Source: Chloroflexi bacterium UBA6622 (GTDB taxonomy: Bacteria; Chloroflexota; UBA11872). From it: a stretch of DNA of 26,165 bases. The notes beneath the pieces are model-generated. The model was not told the origin of the DNA. It saw only the letters and a list, made by a program, of their open reading frames with translations, and did no database searches. Where the stretch lies: the NCBI GenBank assembly GCA_002433065.1, contig DJHK01000007.1, positions 72,801 to 98,965 of the forward strand, in the 5' to 3' direction. Below are positions 6,815 through 14,836 of this stretch, one piece after another; position 1 is the first letter of the stretch; every line of letters starts with the position of its first letter. The translations under genes and the position numbers were made by a program.

Positions 6815-8107
6815 ATGCCGTACGAAAACCAGAACAAGCCGTTCCCCGACATGATCAGGTTGCCCTATGGGGAAGACCACATTGAGTTCAGTGCGTCAGG
6901 GACACGTGTTGTCGGGATATACACCCCTAATCACCCTGCGCCGGCTGAGGACCCAGCCCGGCTGATCAGGGACGCCCTCGATCATCCTATCGAGTCCCCA
7001 CCGCTCACAGACATCGCAGCAGGTAAACGCAATGCCCTGATCTTGATCGATGACATCACTCGGGAAACACCTGCGCACATTCTGCTGCCACCGCTAATTG
7101 ACGACCTTGAATCCGGCGGGATTAAGGCCTCTAACATCACGGTACTTATCGCCCTTGGCACCCATCGCCCTATGAGCAACGACGAAATCATCGCCAAGGT
7201 AGGACGTGGTGTACTGGAGCGAGTAGAAGTTCTCCAGCACGACCACCGAACGGCAACTCTCCGCAACTTAGGCGAGACACCAAATCAAACCCCTGTAGAA
7301 GTCAACCAGCAACTCTTCGAGTTTGATCTTGTCCTTGGTACGGGCGCGGTCGTACCTCACCACATCGCAGGGTTTTCTGCAGGGGCGAAAATCGTCCAGC
7401 CGGGCGTGTCCGGAGCAGCAACCACCGCGGCCACACATATGTTCAGTGCGCGCGCAAAAACACCGCTGCTTGGCCAAATCGAAACACCCGTGCGAAAGGA
7501 AATGGAGCTTATTGCAGACCGCTGTGGGATGACACACATACTCAATGTCACATTGAACCCTGACGGCCAGCTAGTAAATGCTCGATTCGGTGCCATGCGA
7601 CAAACCTTCAGAAAGGCCGTGACAGACGCCCGAAAGATTTATGGAGTTCCCACTGCTCACAACCTCGATGTCGTTGTCGCTAGCTCACACCCATGTGACA
7701 TCGAATTCTGGCAAGCCCATAAGAGCCTGTACCCATCTGCACTAATGGTGCGGCCTGGAGGCAGCATCATTGTCGTAACGCCATGCCCAGAAGGCGTCAC
7801 AGTGACGCACCGGGAGTTGTTGAAATATGCTGCCGAACCAGCCGAGGCGATATTGCATCGTTACGAAACCAACCAACTCGACGACCGGGTCGCCGCTTCG
7901 CTTGCCGTAGCCTGGGCCAGAGTCCGAGAACAGGCACATGTCATACTCGTGTCGGATGGAATCACAAATGCCGAGGCCCTTGCCCTTGGGTTTGAACGAT
8001 CACCTACTGTTGAGGAAGCCCTATCGAAGATAGCCGCGACCAGTGCCGGCCAATTAGATATTGGGGTACTGACCCACGCGCCCGACACCTTGCCATTGCT
8101 GGATTAA
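6815..8107 (+). CDS. LarA-family (DUF2088) nickel-pincer-type 2-hydroxyacid racemase/epimerase
   Basis: This 430-residue protein is a LarA homologue, of the lactate racemase family that uses a nickel-pincer nucleotide to racemise or epimerise 2-hydroxy acids. The key residues of Lactobacillus LarA are present at a nearly constant offset: D80/R83 in DDITRETP, H117 in GTHRP, H182 in VVPHHIAGFSAGAK, the cofactor Lys at K192, H208 in ATHMFSA, and Q300/K303 in FWQAHKSL. It looks catalytically complete. No cofactor-synthesis genes (larB, larC, larE) are in the window. It is first in a tight operon with a DUF1537 kinase (3-base gap) and a PdxA2-like dehydrogenase. The substrate is therefore more likely a four-carbon sugar acid epimerised at C2 than lactate, which is inference from context. 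Confidence 0.9.
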   Translation: MPYENQNKPFPDMIRLPYGEDHIEFSASGTRVVGIYTPNHPAPAEDPARLIRDALDHPIESPPLTDIAAGKRNALILIDDITRETPAHILLPPLIDDLESGGIKASNITVLIALGTHRPMSNDEIIAKVGRGVLERVEVLQHDHRTATLRNLGETPNQTPVEVNQQLFEFDLVLGTGAVVPHHIAGFSAGAKIVQPGVSGAATTAATHMFSARAKTPLLGQIETPVRKEMELIADRCGMTHILNVTLNPDGQLVNARFGAMRQTFRKAVTDARKIYGVPTAHNLDVVVASSHPCDIEFWQAHKSLYPSALMVRPGGSIIVVTPCPEGVTVTHRELLKYAAEPAEAILHRYETNQLDDRVAASLAVAWARVREQAHVILVSDGITNAEALALGFERSPTVEEALSKIAATSAGQLDIGVLTHAPDTLPLLD

Positions 8108-8110
8108 CCC

Positions 8111-9379
8111 ATGCCATTTTGGAACATCGTTGCAGATGATTTGACGGGAGCCCTCGACACAGCTCTTCAATTCCAAAAAAGGCGTTGGTCGTGTGTGGTG
8201 TCAACCCGACCCGGAACATGGCCAACGCTGCACAGTGACAGTGGCGCAATTGCATTAAGCACCGAAACCCGGCATCTCGACACCAGAACAGCCGCCTCCA
8301 AAACCAGAGCAGCCATCCGTGCTGCATGGGCCGAAGAAGATGAGGGCAACCCCCGCCTGTACAAAAAGACCGATTCGCTGTTACGCGGCAATATCGCAGC
8401 AGAAATCAAGGCCATCCTGGATGTCGTAGGCAAGCGAAGCATAGTGTTTAGCCCCGCATATCCGGATGGCGACCGCACAACGGTTGACGGCATACACCGC
8501 ATCGACGGGCAGCCCGTAAATGAAGCTTCTGCCGGGACTGACCCAGTCACACCAGTTCGAGAAGCTCACATCCCAACGCTGTTGACCTCTAATGGGATGC
8601 TTACTGTCCGCCACCTCCCCTTAAGCATCGTCCGTGGTCGCAATGAAGCCCTAACAACCGCATTTGTCACCGCACAACAAGATCACATCGACGTAATCGT
8701 TCCCGACGCAGCCTCTAACGAAGATCTCCTGTCCATCACCCACGCAATGAACAAGGCCTCCATCACACAGGTTTGCGCAGGTTCCGCAGGATTAGCACAA
8801 CAACTTGCAGACACCGACAGGAGCTCAAAAACCCTTCCAACCTGGAATCGCGCCACGCACGTAGCAGCCATCGTAGGCACCCCCAGCCGACACACACGCA
8901 ACCAGGTCGCGCAGGCCGTTCGGGAAATAAATGCCAAGCTGGTTTCCACAGAACGAAATATCGGGTTAGCTACAGCAATAAGCACTGCTCGAAAAGCATG
9001 GGGAAACCGTCGACCCGTAATTTTTGACGCTGTCCTGTCATCCCCATTTGCACGAACTGATCTAGCCGATCACCTCGATTTCATTCAAAACCTTGCAGCC
9101 ACCCTCAGATCTGAGACAGATGATCTCAACTTCATCCTGACTGGAGGAGATACAGCACAGGCTGCCCTTGAAGGTCTCGGCGTTGAAGCACTAGAGATTG
9201 TTGGGGAAATTGACTGGGGAGTTCCAGTTGGGATCGCACGTGAAAGTCCAAGTCACGGTGCCAGCATTGTCACCAAAGGTGGCACCATGGGTGGCCCAAC
9301 ATCCCTTGTCAAAGCCTTCCAACACCTCGGCCATTACCGTGTTATGGAGACCAGCATCGGAGTAACCCATGGATCATGA
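8111..9379 (+). CDS. dtnK: Four-carbon acid sugar kinase (DUF1537 family)
   Basis: This 422-residue protein has the full DUF1537 architecture. The N-terminal acid-sugar-binding domain carries VADDLTGALDTALQF, LYKKTDSLLRGNIAAEI and FSPAYPDGDRTTVDGIH. The C-terminal nucleotide-binding domain carries CAGSAGLAQQL, VGTPSRHTRNQV, LTGGDTAQAAL and VTKGGTMGGPTSLV. Known members phosphorylate D-threonate, L-threonate or D-erythronate at O4 with ATP. The paired PdxA2-like gene points to D-threonate kinase (DtnK), since DUF1537-PdxA2 pairs define the D-threonate route; D-erythronate remains possible. The start lies 3 bases after the LarA-like gene, and the end overlaps the pdxA2-like start by 11 bases. 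The symbol is assigned by context. Confidence 0.88.
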   Translation: MPFWNIVADDLTGALDTALQFQKRRWSCVVSTRPGTWPTLHSDSGAIALSTETRHLDTRTAASKTRAAIRAAWAEEDEGNPRLYKKTDSLLRGNIAAEIKAILDVVGKRSIVFSPAYPDGDRTTVDGIHRIDGQPVNEASAGTDPVTPVREAHIPTLLTSNGMLTVRHLPLSIVRGRNEALTTAFVTAQQDHIDVIVPDAASNEDLLSITHAMNKASITQVCAGSAGLAQQLADTDRSSKTLPTWNRATHVAAIVGTPSRHTRNQVAQAVREINAKLVSTERNIGLATAISTARKAWGNRRPVIFDAVLSSPFARTDLADHLDFIQNLAATLRSETDDLNFILTGGDTAQAALEGLGVEALEIVGEIDWGVPVGIARESPSHGASIVTKGGTMGGPTSLVKAFQHLGHYRVMETSIGVTHGS

Positions 9380-10394
9380 AGATCGTCCCTTTATTGCGAT
9401 CACCATGGGAGATCCAGCCGGGGTCGGGCCAGAAATTGTGGCCAAATCTCTGAGCAATCACGCAACACATGCGATATGTCGACCGATCGTGGTCGGCAAC
9501 AAAACGATCATGAGACGTGCAGCTGGTGAAAGTGCAGCCAAAACCCCCATCCGTTCATTCGACATCACATCATTGGATGATTATGAACACGGCATTAACG
9601 TCTACGACCCATGGCAATCCGATCTTTCAGACATGTCGATCGGTGAAATTGGCAAGGTAGCAGGGGAAGCTGCCGCCCAATCTGTCATCGAGGCAACCCG
9701 CCTCGCAATGGAAGGGATTGTCGAAGCCATCGTGACCGCCCCCATAAACAAAGCAGCAATCAACGCTGCTGGATATCACTATGCTGGCCACACGGAGTTG
9801 CTAGGCCATCTCACTAAATCCCCTGGAGCACGCATGCTGTTAGTTGCCCCAGGGCTACGGGTGATCCACAACAGCACTCATGTATCGCTCCAAGAAGCAA
9901 TTAGACGGGTGACCCCCAGCAACGTTCTTCATGCCATTCGATTAATGGACGACTCCTTGCAATTACTGGCGACCGAGAAACGCCGAATAGCAGTTTGCGG
10001 CCTGAACCCGCACGCTGGGGAAGGTGGACTCTTCGGAAAAGAAGACCAATCCATGATCAGTCCTGCAATCAGGGAAGCACTCGACGAAGGCATAGATGTT
10101 TCGGGACCTGAACCGGCTGACACGGTCTTTCATCGAGCACGAAATGGGGACTTTGATGGCGTCGTCGCCATGTACCACGATCAAGGACATGTAGCCGTAA
10201 AGGTCGCCGGGTTCTTCGACGGCATCAATGTTTCGGTTGGGCTTCCCATCATAAGAACAAGCGTCGACCATGGGACGGCTTTTGACATCGCCGGCCAAAA
10301 CATCGCGAGAGCAGATAGTATGTCGCTGGCCATCGAGACCGCCGCTGCCATGGCGCAAAACAAACGGGGCACGACTTTCCCCAGGGAGATCTGA
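9369..10394 (+). CDS. pdxA2: PdxA2-like 4-phospho-threonate/erythronate dehydrogenase
   Basis: This 341-residue protein is a PdxA-family metal- and NAD-dependent beta-decarboxylating dehydrogenase. Motifs are ITMGDPAGVGPE (11-22), TAPINKAAI, YAGHTELL, GLNPHAGEGGLFGKE, MYHDQGH, and IRTSVDHGTAFDIAG. The three metal-binding His are at 171, 215 and 270, equivalent to H166/H211/H266 of E. coli PdxA. True PdxA acts on 4-phosphohydroxy-L-threonine in vitamin B6 synthesis. PdxA2 members encoded beside DUF1537 kinases oxidise and decarboxylate 4-phospho-D-threonate or -erythronate to dihydroxyacetone phosphate. Its position directly after the kinase, with an 11-base overlap, favours the catabolic role. 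A second pdxA elsewhere in the genome would strengthen that. Confidence 0.88.
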   Translation: MDHEDRPFIAITMGDPAGVGPEIVAKSLSNHATHAICRPIVVGNKTIMRRAAGESAAKTPIRSFDITSLDDYEHGINVYDPWQSDLSDMSIGEIGKVAGEAAAQSVIEATRLAMEGIVEAIVTAPINKAAINAAGYHYAGHTELLGHLTKSPGARMLLVAPGLRVIHNSTHVSLQEAIRRVTPSNVLHAIRLMDDSLQLLATEKRRIAVCGLNPHAGEGGLFGKEDQSMISPAIREALDEGIDVSGPEPADTVFHRARNGDFDGVVAMYHDQGHVAVKVAGFFDGINVSVGLPIIRTSVDHGTAFDIAGQNIARADSMSLAIETAAAMAQNKRGTTFPREI

Positions 10395-10401
10395 CCGCGA
10401 C

Positions 10402-10623
10402 ATGAACCCCGCACTACAACTAGCCCAGCTAATCCTCGCAATAATTCTCATTGCAGCGGTACTAATTCAGGTCAGGAACTCCGGCATGGGTTCAGCTCTA
10501 GGCGGTAGCGACAGCTCCTTTTTTAGCGCTCGGCGCGGCATTGACCGTGTAACTTTTAACTTCACCATCTTTATTTCAGTTCTGTTTTTCGTCGTTTCTG
10601 CCCTTGCTGCTTTGCTCCAGTGA
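10402..10623 (+). CDS. secG: Preprotein translocase subunit SecG
   Basis: This 73-residue protein has two membrane helices (about residues 6-23 and 50-70). Between them is the SecG loop: QVRNSGMGSALGGSDSSFF, then ARRGIDRVTFNFT. The family pattern is Gln-x-x-x-x-Gly-x-Gly-x-Ala-x-Gly-Gly, then Phe, Gly, and a Thr near the second helix. SecG is the small auxiliary subunit of the SecYEG channel. The ATG at 10402 lies 7 bases after the pdxA2 stop, so it may be read with the LarA operon despite its housekeeping role. A longer in-frame reading that starts inside pdxA2 is not credible. Its 3' end overlaps the end of the convergent nuclease gene by 48 bases. Confidence 0.9.
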   Translation: MNPALQLAQLILAIILIAAVLIQVRNSGMGSALGGSDSSFFSARRGIDRVTFNFTIFISVLFFVVSALAALLQ

Positions 10624-11451
10624 ACTATCGCCCTGTAACGACTCAGGGCAGCGGTCACCGTACGGGCATCTCCTGCACACATTAGAATCCGCCTCCCTCC
10701 CTGAGAGCCTCCAGAATGGCTCATAAGATTCACCCTCAATACCGGCGATGATGCTCACCGCACGGTCGGTGAAATCGTCAAGATCCGCACGGTCGTAACA
10801 GGCTGGCAACTGCTGAATCACTGGTGGATTGCTACGCACGAGCACATCAACACGAACATCTGGAATAAAGAACGGCGCAGGCAACTGCCCAGGGGCCACC
10901 CGAGACCCGGCACGAAACATCGCATACCCGATTGCATAGCAACGCAATTGCAGATCTGTTTCGGGATAGGATTCCGAATACTGAGCGAAAGACGTTTTGT
11001 GATCAATCACAACACCATCCTGATCGATAAGATCAACCGTACCCACCACTCGCACCGGTACTCCGGGGATATCGAATCCAAACCGATGTTCAACCAAATG
11101 AGGTTTGATCATTGGCGCAACATCCTGAAAATACAGTTGTAGGATTTCTTGACCTGAACTGTACGCACCAGAAAATTCGTCGGCCAACGAGGACTCCGAG
11201 GCGCCAACTGGAAGCCGCGCATCCCAGACATCCTCATAAATGCGCATCACCTCTTTAAGTTCAAGATCGTGACCGCCATGCCGTTTTTGAATGAAGTTCA
11301 TTTCGAGCGCACTGTGCACCGCCTGACCGACCACTGACGAAGGCGAATCTACACGTGGAACCTTTTGGATATACCGCATCTGGTACTGAAGAGGACATGT
11401 CTCATACGCCCGAAGACGTGTTGGAGAAATCGACGTCAGCTGGTTCGACAT
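10576..11451 (-). CDS. PD-(D/E)XK nuclease (RecB/Cas4-like) with probable Fe-S cluster
   Basis: This is a 291-residue RecB-family nuclease domain protein. It begins with SPTRLRAYETCPLQY (Cys19 in the usual position), and has His46 in GQAVHSALE. The active site is GTVDLIDQDGVVIDHKTS, with Asp140, Asp150 and Lys152, followed by TDLQLRCYA, which matches the QxxxY motif. Near the end, Cys259, Cys262 and Cys268 (CRRCPYGDRC) should complete a four-Cys 4Fe-4S site with Cys19, as in AddB and Cas4. No helicase or CRISPR gene is near, so this is the stand-alone 'PD-(D/E)XK nuclease superfamily' type found in actinobacteria and other groups, where a DNA repair role is usually assumed. The last 48 bases overlap the end of secG on the other strand. 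Confidence 0.87.
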   Translation of the reverse strand: MSNQLTSISPTRLRAYETCPLQYQMRYIQKVPRVDSPSSVVGQAVHSALEMNFIQKRHGGHDLELKEVMRIYEDVWDARLPVGASESSLADEFSGAYSSGQEILQLYFQDVAPMIKPHLVEHRFGFDIPGVPVRVVGTVDLIDQDGVVIDHKTSFAQYSESYPETDLQLRCYAIGYAMFRAGSRVAPGQLPAPFFIPDVRVDVLVRSNPPVIQQLPACYDRADLDDFTDRAVSIIAGIEGESYEPFWRLSGREADSNVCRRCPYGDRCPESLQGDSSLEQSSKGRNDEKQN

Positions 11452-11557
11452 GCGAGATTAAACCCTCTATCCATGCACCCGTAATCGGGATATAAAAGCT
11501 CAGCCGTGCCAATCTCCTGCAACAATGGTCACCGAACGCCAAAAGACCTGCAAATCG

Positions 11558-12583
11558 ATGATGCCTGACCGCCCACAAGCCTCGGTCGTAATCGCGACGT
11601 GGAACGGGCTCCAGCATTTACGGCAATGCCTACCGGCACTAATGAGCCAAACCATCGTGGAATTCGAAACAATCGTGGTCGACAACGGAAGCACGGATGG
11701 TTCCAGTGAGTGGATCTCGAGAACCTACCCTCACATCATTCTTGAGCGCCTCGGTAAAAATCATGGCTTTGCAGAAGCCAACAATCTCGGCATCGCTCGA
11801 GCACGAGCGGATCTAATTGCCACCCTTAACAACGACACACGCCCTGAACCCGACTGGCTGGAAAACCTTGTGAATGCAGCTACGGCCTTTCCCGACGTGG
11901 GCGCATTCGGGAGCCAGGTTGTCCTCGCTACCAATCCCTCAATTTTGGATTCTGCGGGGATTTCTACCGATGTTTTGGGAATCGCCTGGGATCGCGGCAA
12001 CGCTGACCTGGTGGGATCAGATCACGCAGGAGAGGTTTTCGGAGTCTCAGCTGCCGCCGCGCTATACCGGAAAGAATTACTCAAGGAAACCGGAGGCTTT
12101 GACGGCTCGTATTTCGCATACCTTGAGGATGTAGATCTGGCTTGGCGAGCCCGATGGCTCGGATGGAAGGCACGCCATGTGCCGTCAGCCCGTGTCATGC
12201 ATGCACGCTCCGCCACCGCTGGCGAAGATTCCCCATTCAAGACCTTCCACCTAGGCCGGAACAAAGTCTGGACCATCGCCAAGAATCACCATGGCCCAAC
12301 ACTGTTGGGGTACATACCCCTAGCCGTGCTCTACGATCTGGGCTCCCTACTCCCAACAATAGCTCGACAGCGCAGCTTGGCTGCCCTTCGCGGACGGCTC
12401 GCAGGTATCCGGTCAATTGGCCCAGCGTTGCGAAAACGTCGGCACGTTTCGAGCGCTCGCAAATGTAGCTGGAAAGATCTCAAGCCGTTCGTTGAGAAGC
12501 CATCTTGGCCGTGGACTATATGGCGGAGACAGCAACGGCTTCGGCTAACTCAGAAATCAGGGAAGATCCCAAGACCCCCTTGA
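11558..12583 (+). CDS. Family 2 glycosyltransferase (WbbL/rhamnosyltransferase-like)
   Basis: The product is a GT-A fold glycosyltransferase of about 341 residues, depending on the start. Motifs are ASVVIATWNGLQHLRQCL (strand 1), ETIVVDNGSTDGS (nucleotide-sugar binding), KNHGFAEANNLGI, LNNDTRPEPDWL (the DxD-equivalent region), GGFDGSYFAYLEDVDLAWRAR (with the catalytic-base ED), and a C-terminal region with one possible hydrophobic segment (TLLGYIPLAVLYDLG). This order is typical of WbbL-like rhamnosyl- or other sugar transferases of cell-surface polysaccharides. An in-frame ATG at 11525 gives 11 extra residues. Two adjacent ATGs at 11558 and 11561 sit closer to the domain, and no ribosome site decides between them. 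It is divergent from the nuclease gene and followed 14 bases later by tRNA-Pro. Confidence 0.88.
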   Translation: MMPDRPQASVVIATWNGLQHLRQCLPALMSQTIVEFETIVVDNGSTDGSSEWISRTYPHIILERLGKNHGFAEANNLGIARARADLIATLNNDTRPEPDWLENLVNAATAFPDVGAFGSQVVLATNPSILDSAGISTDVLGIAWDRGNADLVGSDHAGEVFGVSAAAALYRKELLKETGGFDGSYFAYLEDVDLAWRARWLGWKARHVPSARVMHARSATAGEDSPFKTFHLGRNKVWTIAKNHHGPTLLGYIPLAVLYDLGSLLPTIARQRSLAALRGRLAGIRSIGPALRKRRHVSSARKCSWKDLKPFVEKPSWPWTIWRRQQRLRLTQKSGKIPRPP

Positions 12584-12597
12584 TAGACTCACTCATA

Positions 12598-12671
12598 CGG
12601 GGCGTGGCGCAGCCTGGTAGCGCACCTGACTGGGGGTCAGGAGGTCGCCGGTTCGAATCCGGCCGCCCCGA
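12598..12671 (+). tRNA. tRNA-Pro, anticodon GGG
   Basis: A complete cloverleaf can be drawn. The acceptor stem is CGGGGCG (12598-12604) paired with CGCCCCG (12664-12670), followed by discriminator A. The D stem is GCGC/GCGC, the anticodon stem CCTGA/TCAGG with loop CTGGGGG, which places GGG at the anticodon. The T stem is GCCGG/CCGGC with loop TTCGAAT. The C1-G72 first pair is characteristic of bacterial tRNA-Pro. CCA is not encoded (the sequence after the discriminator is CCG), so it must be added enzymatically. Confidence 0.97.
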
Positions 12672-12682
12672 CCGCCAGGGCA

Positions 12683-12701
12683 TTTACAGGCATTATGTAA
12701 A
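12683..12701. repeat. Short AT-rich inverted repeat after tRNA-Pro
   Basis: TTTACA (12683-12688) and TGTAAA (12696-12701) form a 6-base-pair stem with a 7-base loop, 11 bases after the tRNA. It might help processing or termination, but the stem is weak. Confidence 0.35.
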
Positions 12702-12731
12702 CCTTCCCATAGCGGCAAAGGTACCTGCCAC

Positions 12732-12752
12732 GGCGGGCTGAGAGTCCCCGCC
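12732..12752. terminator. GC-rich hairpin between tRNA-Pro and the convergent SDR gene
   Basis: GGCGGG (12732-12737) pairs with CCCGCC (12747-12752) over a 9-base loop, 12 bases before the end of the minus-strand SDR gene. It is well placed as a bidirectional terminator for the convergent tRNA and SDR units, but no T-run follows on either strand. Confidence 0.35.
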
Positions 12753-12764
12753 CTCCCCCACGCG

Positions 12765-13667
12765 CTATCGTCTACCAAGAGCCTCCCGAAGCCCCGAGAC
12801 CAAATCTGGATACCTAAATTCATATCCCGCTTCTAGCAGCGCATGTGGGAAAACTCGCTGACTTGACAGCAACATACCTCGAGCCAAATCTCCGAGAACC
12901 AAACGCAGGAGTGGAGCGGGGAGACCAAAAAGTACCGGACGGCCTAGAACCTCACCCATCGTCTTAACCAGGGTACGGCAAGTGGGAACATCCGGAGCGG
13001 CAGCTATCACCGGGCCTCGCAGGCTGTCGTCAGTAAGCGCCAAGCTGCAAATACTCACTACATCATCGAGTGAAATCCACGGCCAATACTGTCGCCCTGA
13101 ACCAAACCAGGCCCCAACACCGAGCACGACAGGTAGGCGAAGACGGGTTACAAATGGAGAAGATGCGCTTATGACCGGCGCAAGCCTTGGAATTACAACC
13201 CGAATACCAGCGTCTACAGCCGGCCGTGTAGCTGCTTCCCATTCAGCCGCAATACCAGCCAGGAAACCGACTCCTGCAGGACTGTCCTCACCAAGAAGCT
13301 CGTCTCCTCGATTACCGTAGTACGAGATACCCGATACAGAAATGAGCACCTCAGGCTTGCTTTCCATAGCGAGCAGAGCGTTCACAAGATTCGTTGTACC
13401 TTGAACTCGACTGTCACGAATCCTTCGACGCTTGGCCCTCGTCCACCAATAACCGTCAATGGGCTCCCCGGCCAGATGAATAACAGCGTCGACCCCAGCT
13501 AACAAATCGGCGTCAATGATCTTCCCATCAGGGTCCCAATTAATCTCCCCAGGATTAGCCGGAGCACGATCTCGAACTAACCTAAGGACCTGATGACCGT
13601 CTCGATAAAGCGTCTCTACAAGGGCCGACCCTATAAGGCCTGATGAACCAGTAACCGCAACACGCAT
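12765..13667 (-). CDS. TIGR01777-type SDR (NAD-dependent epimerase-like, YfcH/SDR39U1 family)
   Basis: This 300-residue extended SDR protein has a Rossmann motif TGSSGLIGSAL at the N-terminus, then DAVIHLAGEPIDGYWWTRAKRRRI, where Leu-Ala-Gly-Glu-Pro-Ile and Trp are hallmarks of the TIGR01777 family. Further motifs are SGISYYGNRGDE (a Tyr-Tyr-Gly equivalent of the active-site region), RLAPVIS, and WPWISLDDVV. The reaction of this family is unknown; E. coli YfcH is a relative. The ATG at 13667 puts MRVAVTGSSG at the N-terminus; the open frame runs another 20 codons upstream, but no family residues lie there. It sits 28 bases downstream of the desaturase gene and is probably cotranscribed with it. 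Confidence 0.88.
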   Translation of the reverse strand: MRVAVTGSSGLIGSALVETLYRDGHQVLRLVRDRAPANPGEINWDPDGKIIDADLLAGVDAVIHLAGEPIDGYWWTRAKRRRIRDSRVQGTTNLVNALLAMESKPEVLISVSGISYYGNRGDELLGEDSPAGVGFLAGIAAEWEAATRPAVDAGIRVVIPRLAPVISASSPFVTRLRLPVVLGVGAWFGSGRQYWPWISLDDVVSICSLALTDDSLRGPVIAAAPDVPTCRTLVKTMGEVLGRPVLFGLPAPLLRLVLGDLARGMLLSSQRVFPHALLEAGYEFRYPDLVSGLREALGRR

Positions 13668-13695
13668 CACCTCGCGCACCTCATGGCAACACCTT

Positions 13696-14622
13696 TCAGG
13701 CCGACGACGCACCCTCCTCGTACACATGCGCAGGCGGACGTCGAAGATCCCAGATCAGCCCGGTCCAACTCAGCGCCGTTAGAAAATAATGCGTGACATC
13801 AATTTCCCACCAAAAGAACCCATTACGCTCAGACCCCGGGTATCTATGGTGGTTGTTATGCCAACCCTCACCAAGGGTGATCAGTGCCAAAAAGAAGTTG
13901 TTACGACTTGTGTCATCGGTAGGAAAACGACGGGACCCCCATATATGAGCCCCGGAATTAATCAGGTATGTCGTGTGCCATAGCAGCACTGTCCCAACAA
14001 AAAACCCCCAAACAAACACCTGGAGCCACGTGACGCCCGTGAATGGAAAAACCCGCTCCAGCAACACCCCAAGACCAGCAACAAATCCAGCGAACCCGAA
14101 GGTAATCACAATATAGGCACGATCAAGCAAACGAAGCTCAGGAAACCTGGCAAGATCCTTGACTTCCTGCCAACGAGTATCGTTTCGGTTATACGCCAGC
14201 AACCAGCCCATGTGCGCCCACCAAAAACCACCGGTCAACGGCGAGTGCACATCTTCAGGGCCGTCAGAGTGGCGATGGTGGTACCGGTGATGGCCAGCCC
14301 ACCACAACGGGCCCTTCTGGATGGTAGTCGTACCCAACACCGCCATACACGCCTGGAAAACTCGAGTCGTCTCAAAAGTGCGATGAGAAAAATACCGATG
14401 ATAAAACCCCGTTATAAAAAGCACCCGTAACCAATAAAGACCCAAGCAAGTAACAAGCGCCGGCCAACTCACCCCCACAAAAAAAACTGCGAACACCGCT
14501 AAATGGATAGCAAGAAATCCCCAGTTGTACCGAACGCTCTGCCAGGTCGTGTACGCCTGCTCCACACGAGTCGGGAGTTGAACACCAATCTCGGCGTCCG
14601 TGTCATCAACCAATTTCGTCAC
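13696..14622 (-). CDS. Membrane acyl-CoA/acyl-lipid desaturase (delta-9 type)
   Basis: This 308-residue di-iron membrane desaturase carries the three histidine boxes HRYFSH (75-80), HHRYHH (111-116) and HNNHH (255-259). Between them are hydrophobic segments (about 36-70 and 168-215) and the conserved GPLWWAGHHR and INSGAHIWGSR. This is the OLE1/stearoyl-CoA-desaturase-like group, which introduces a cis double bond at C9 of C16-C18 acyl chains. The start is taken as GTG at 14622, with GGGGGA 9 bases upstream; the frame also contains a TTG at 14658. An adjacent cyclopropane synthase, whose substrate is such cis double bonds, fits the role in membrane lipid modification. It is followed by the SDR gene in the same direction. 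Confidence 0.92.
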   Translation of the reverse strand: MTKLVDDTDAEIGVQLPTRVEQAYTTWQSVRYNWGFLAIHLAVFAVFFVGVSWPALVTCLGLYWLRVLFITGFYHRYFSHRTFETTRVFQACMAVLGTTTIQKGPLWWAGHHRYHHRHSDGPEDVHSPLTGGFWWAHMGWLLAYNRNDTRWQEVKDLARFPELRLLDRAYIVITFGFAGFVAGLGVLLERVFPFTGVTWLQVFVWGFFVGTVLLWHTTYLINSGAHIWGSRRFPTDDTSRNNFFLALITLGEGWHNNHHRYPGSERNGFFWWEIDVTHYFLTALSWTGLIWDLRRPPAHVYEEGASSA

Positions 14623-14836
14623 TCGTTCATTTCCCCCACTATCCAGCGCACCACACAAACAAGCTCGCCAGCATCACCCCTCGAGGATGCGCGATAGAAA
14701 CCCGTGCATCAAGAAGATTTTCCCCCAACACCACACCCTCATGACAACATCCACCATGTTCCTGCTAGCCGTTGTTGTTGTCGAGAAAGATCTACGTCTC
14801 ACACTGGATATTGTTGGTTAGGAATTAGGCTACACC

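Noticed and set aside
10270..10401. Longer N-terminus for SecG starting inside pdxA2
   Set aside because: The added 44 residues would be encoded within the PdxA2 active region in another frame; SecG length and motifs fit the ATG at 10402.
10576..11451. Nuclease as CRISPR Cas4
   Set aside because: No cas1, cas2 or repeat array is in the window, and the protein is longer than typical Cas4 (about 200 residues).
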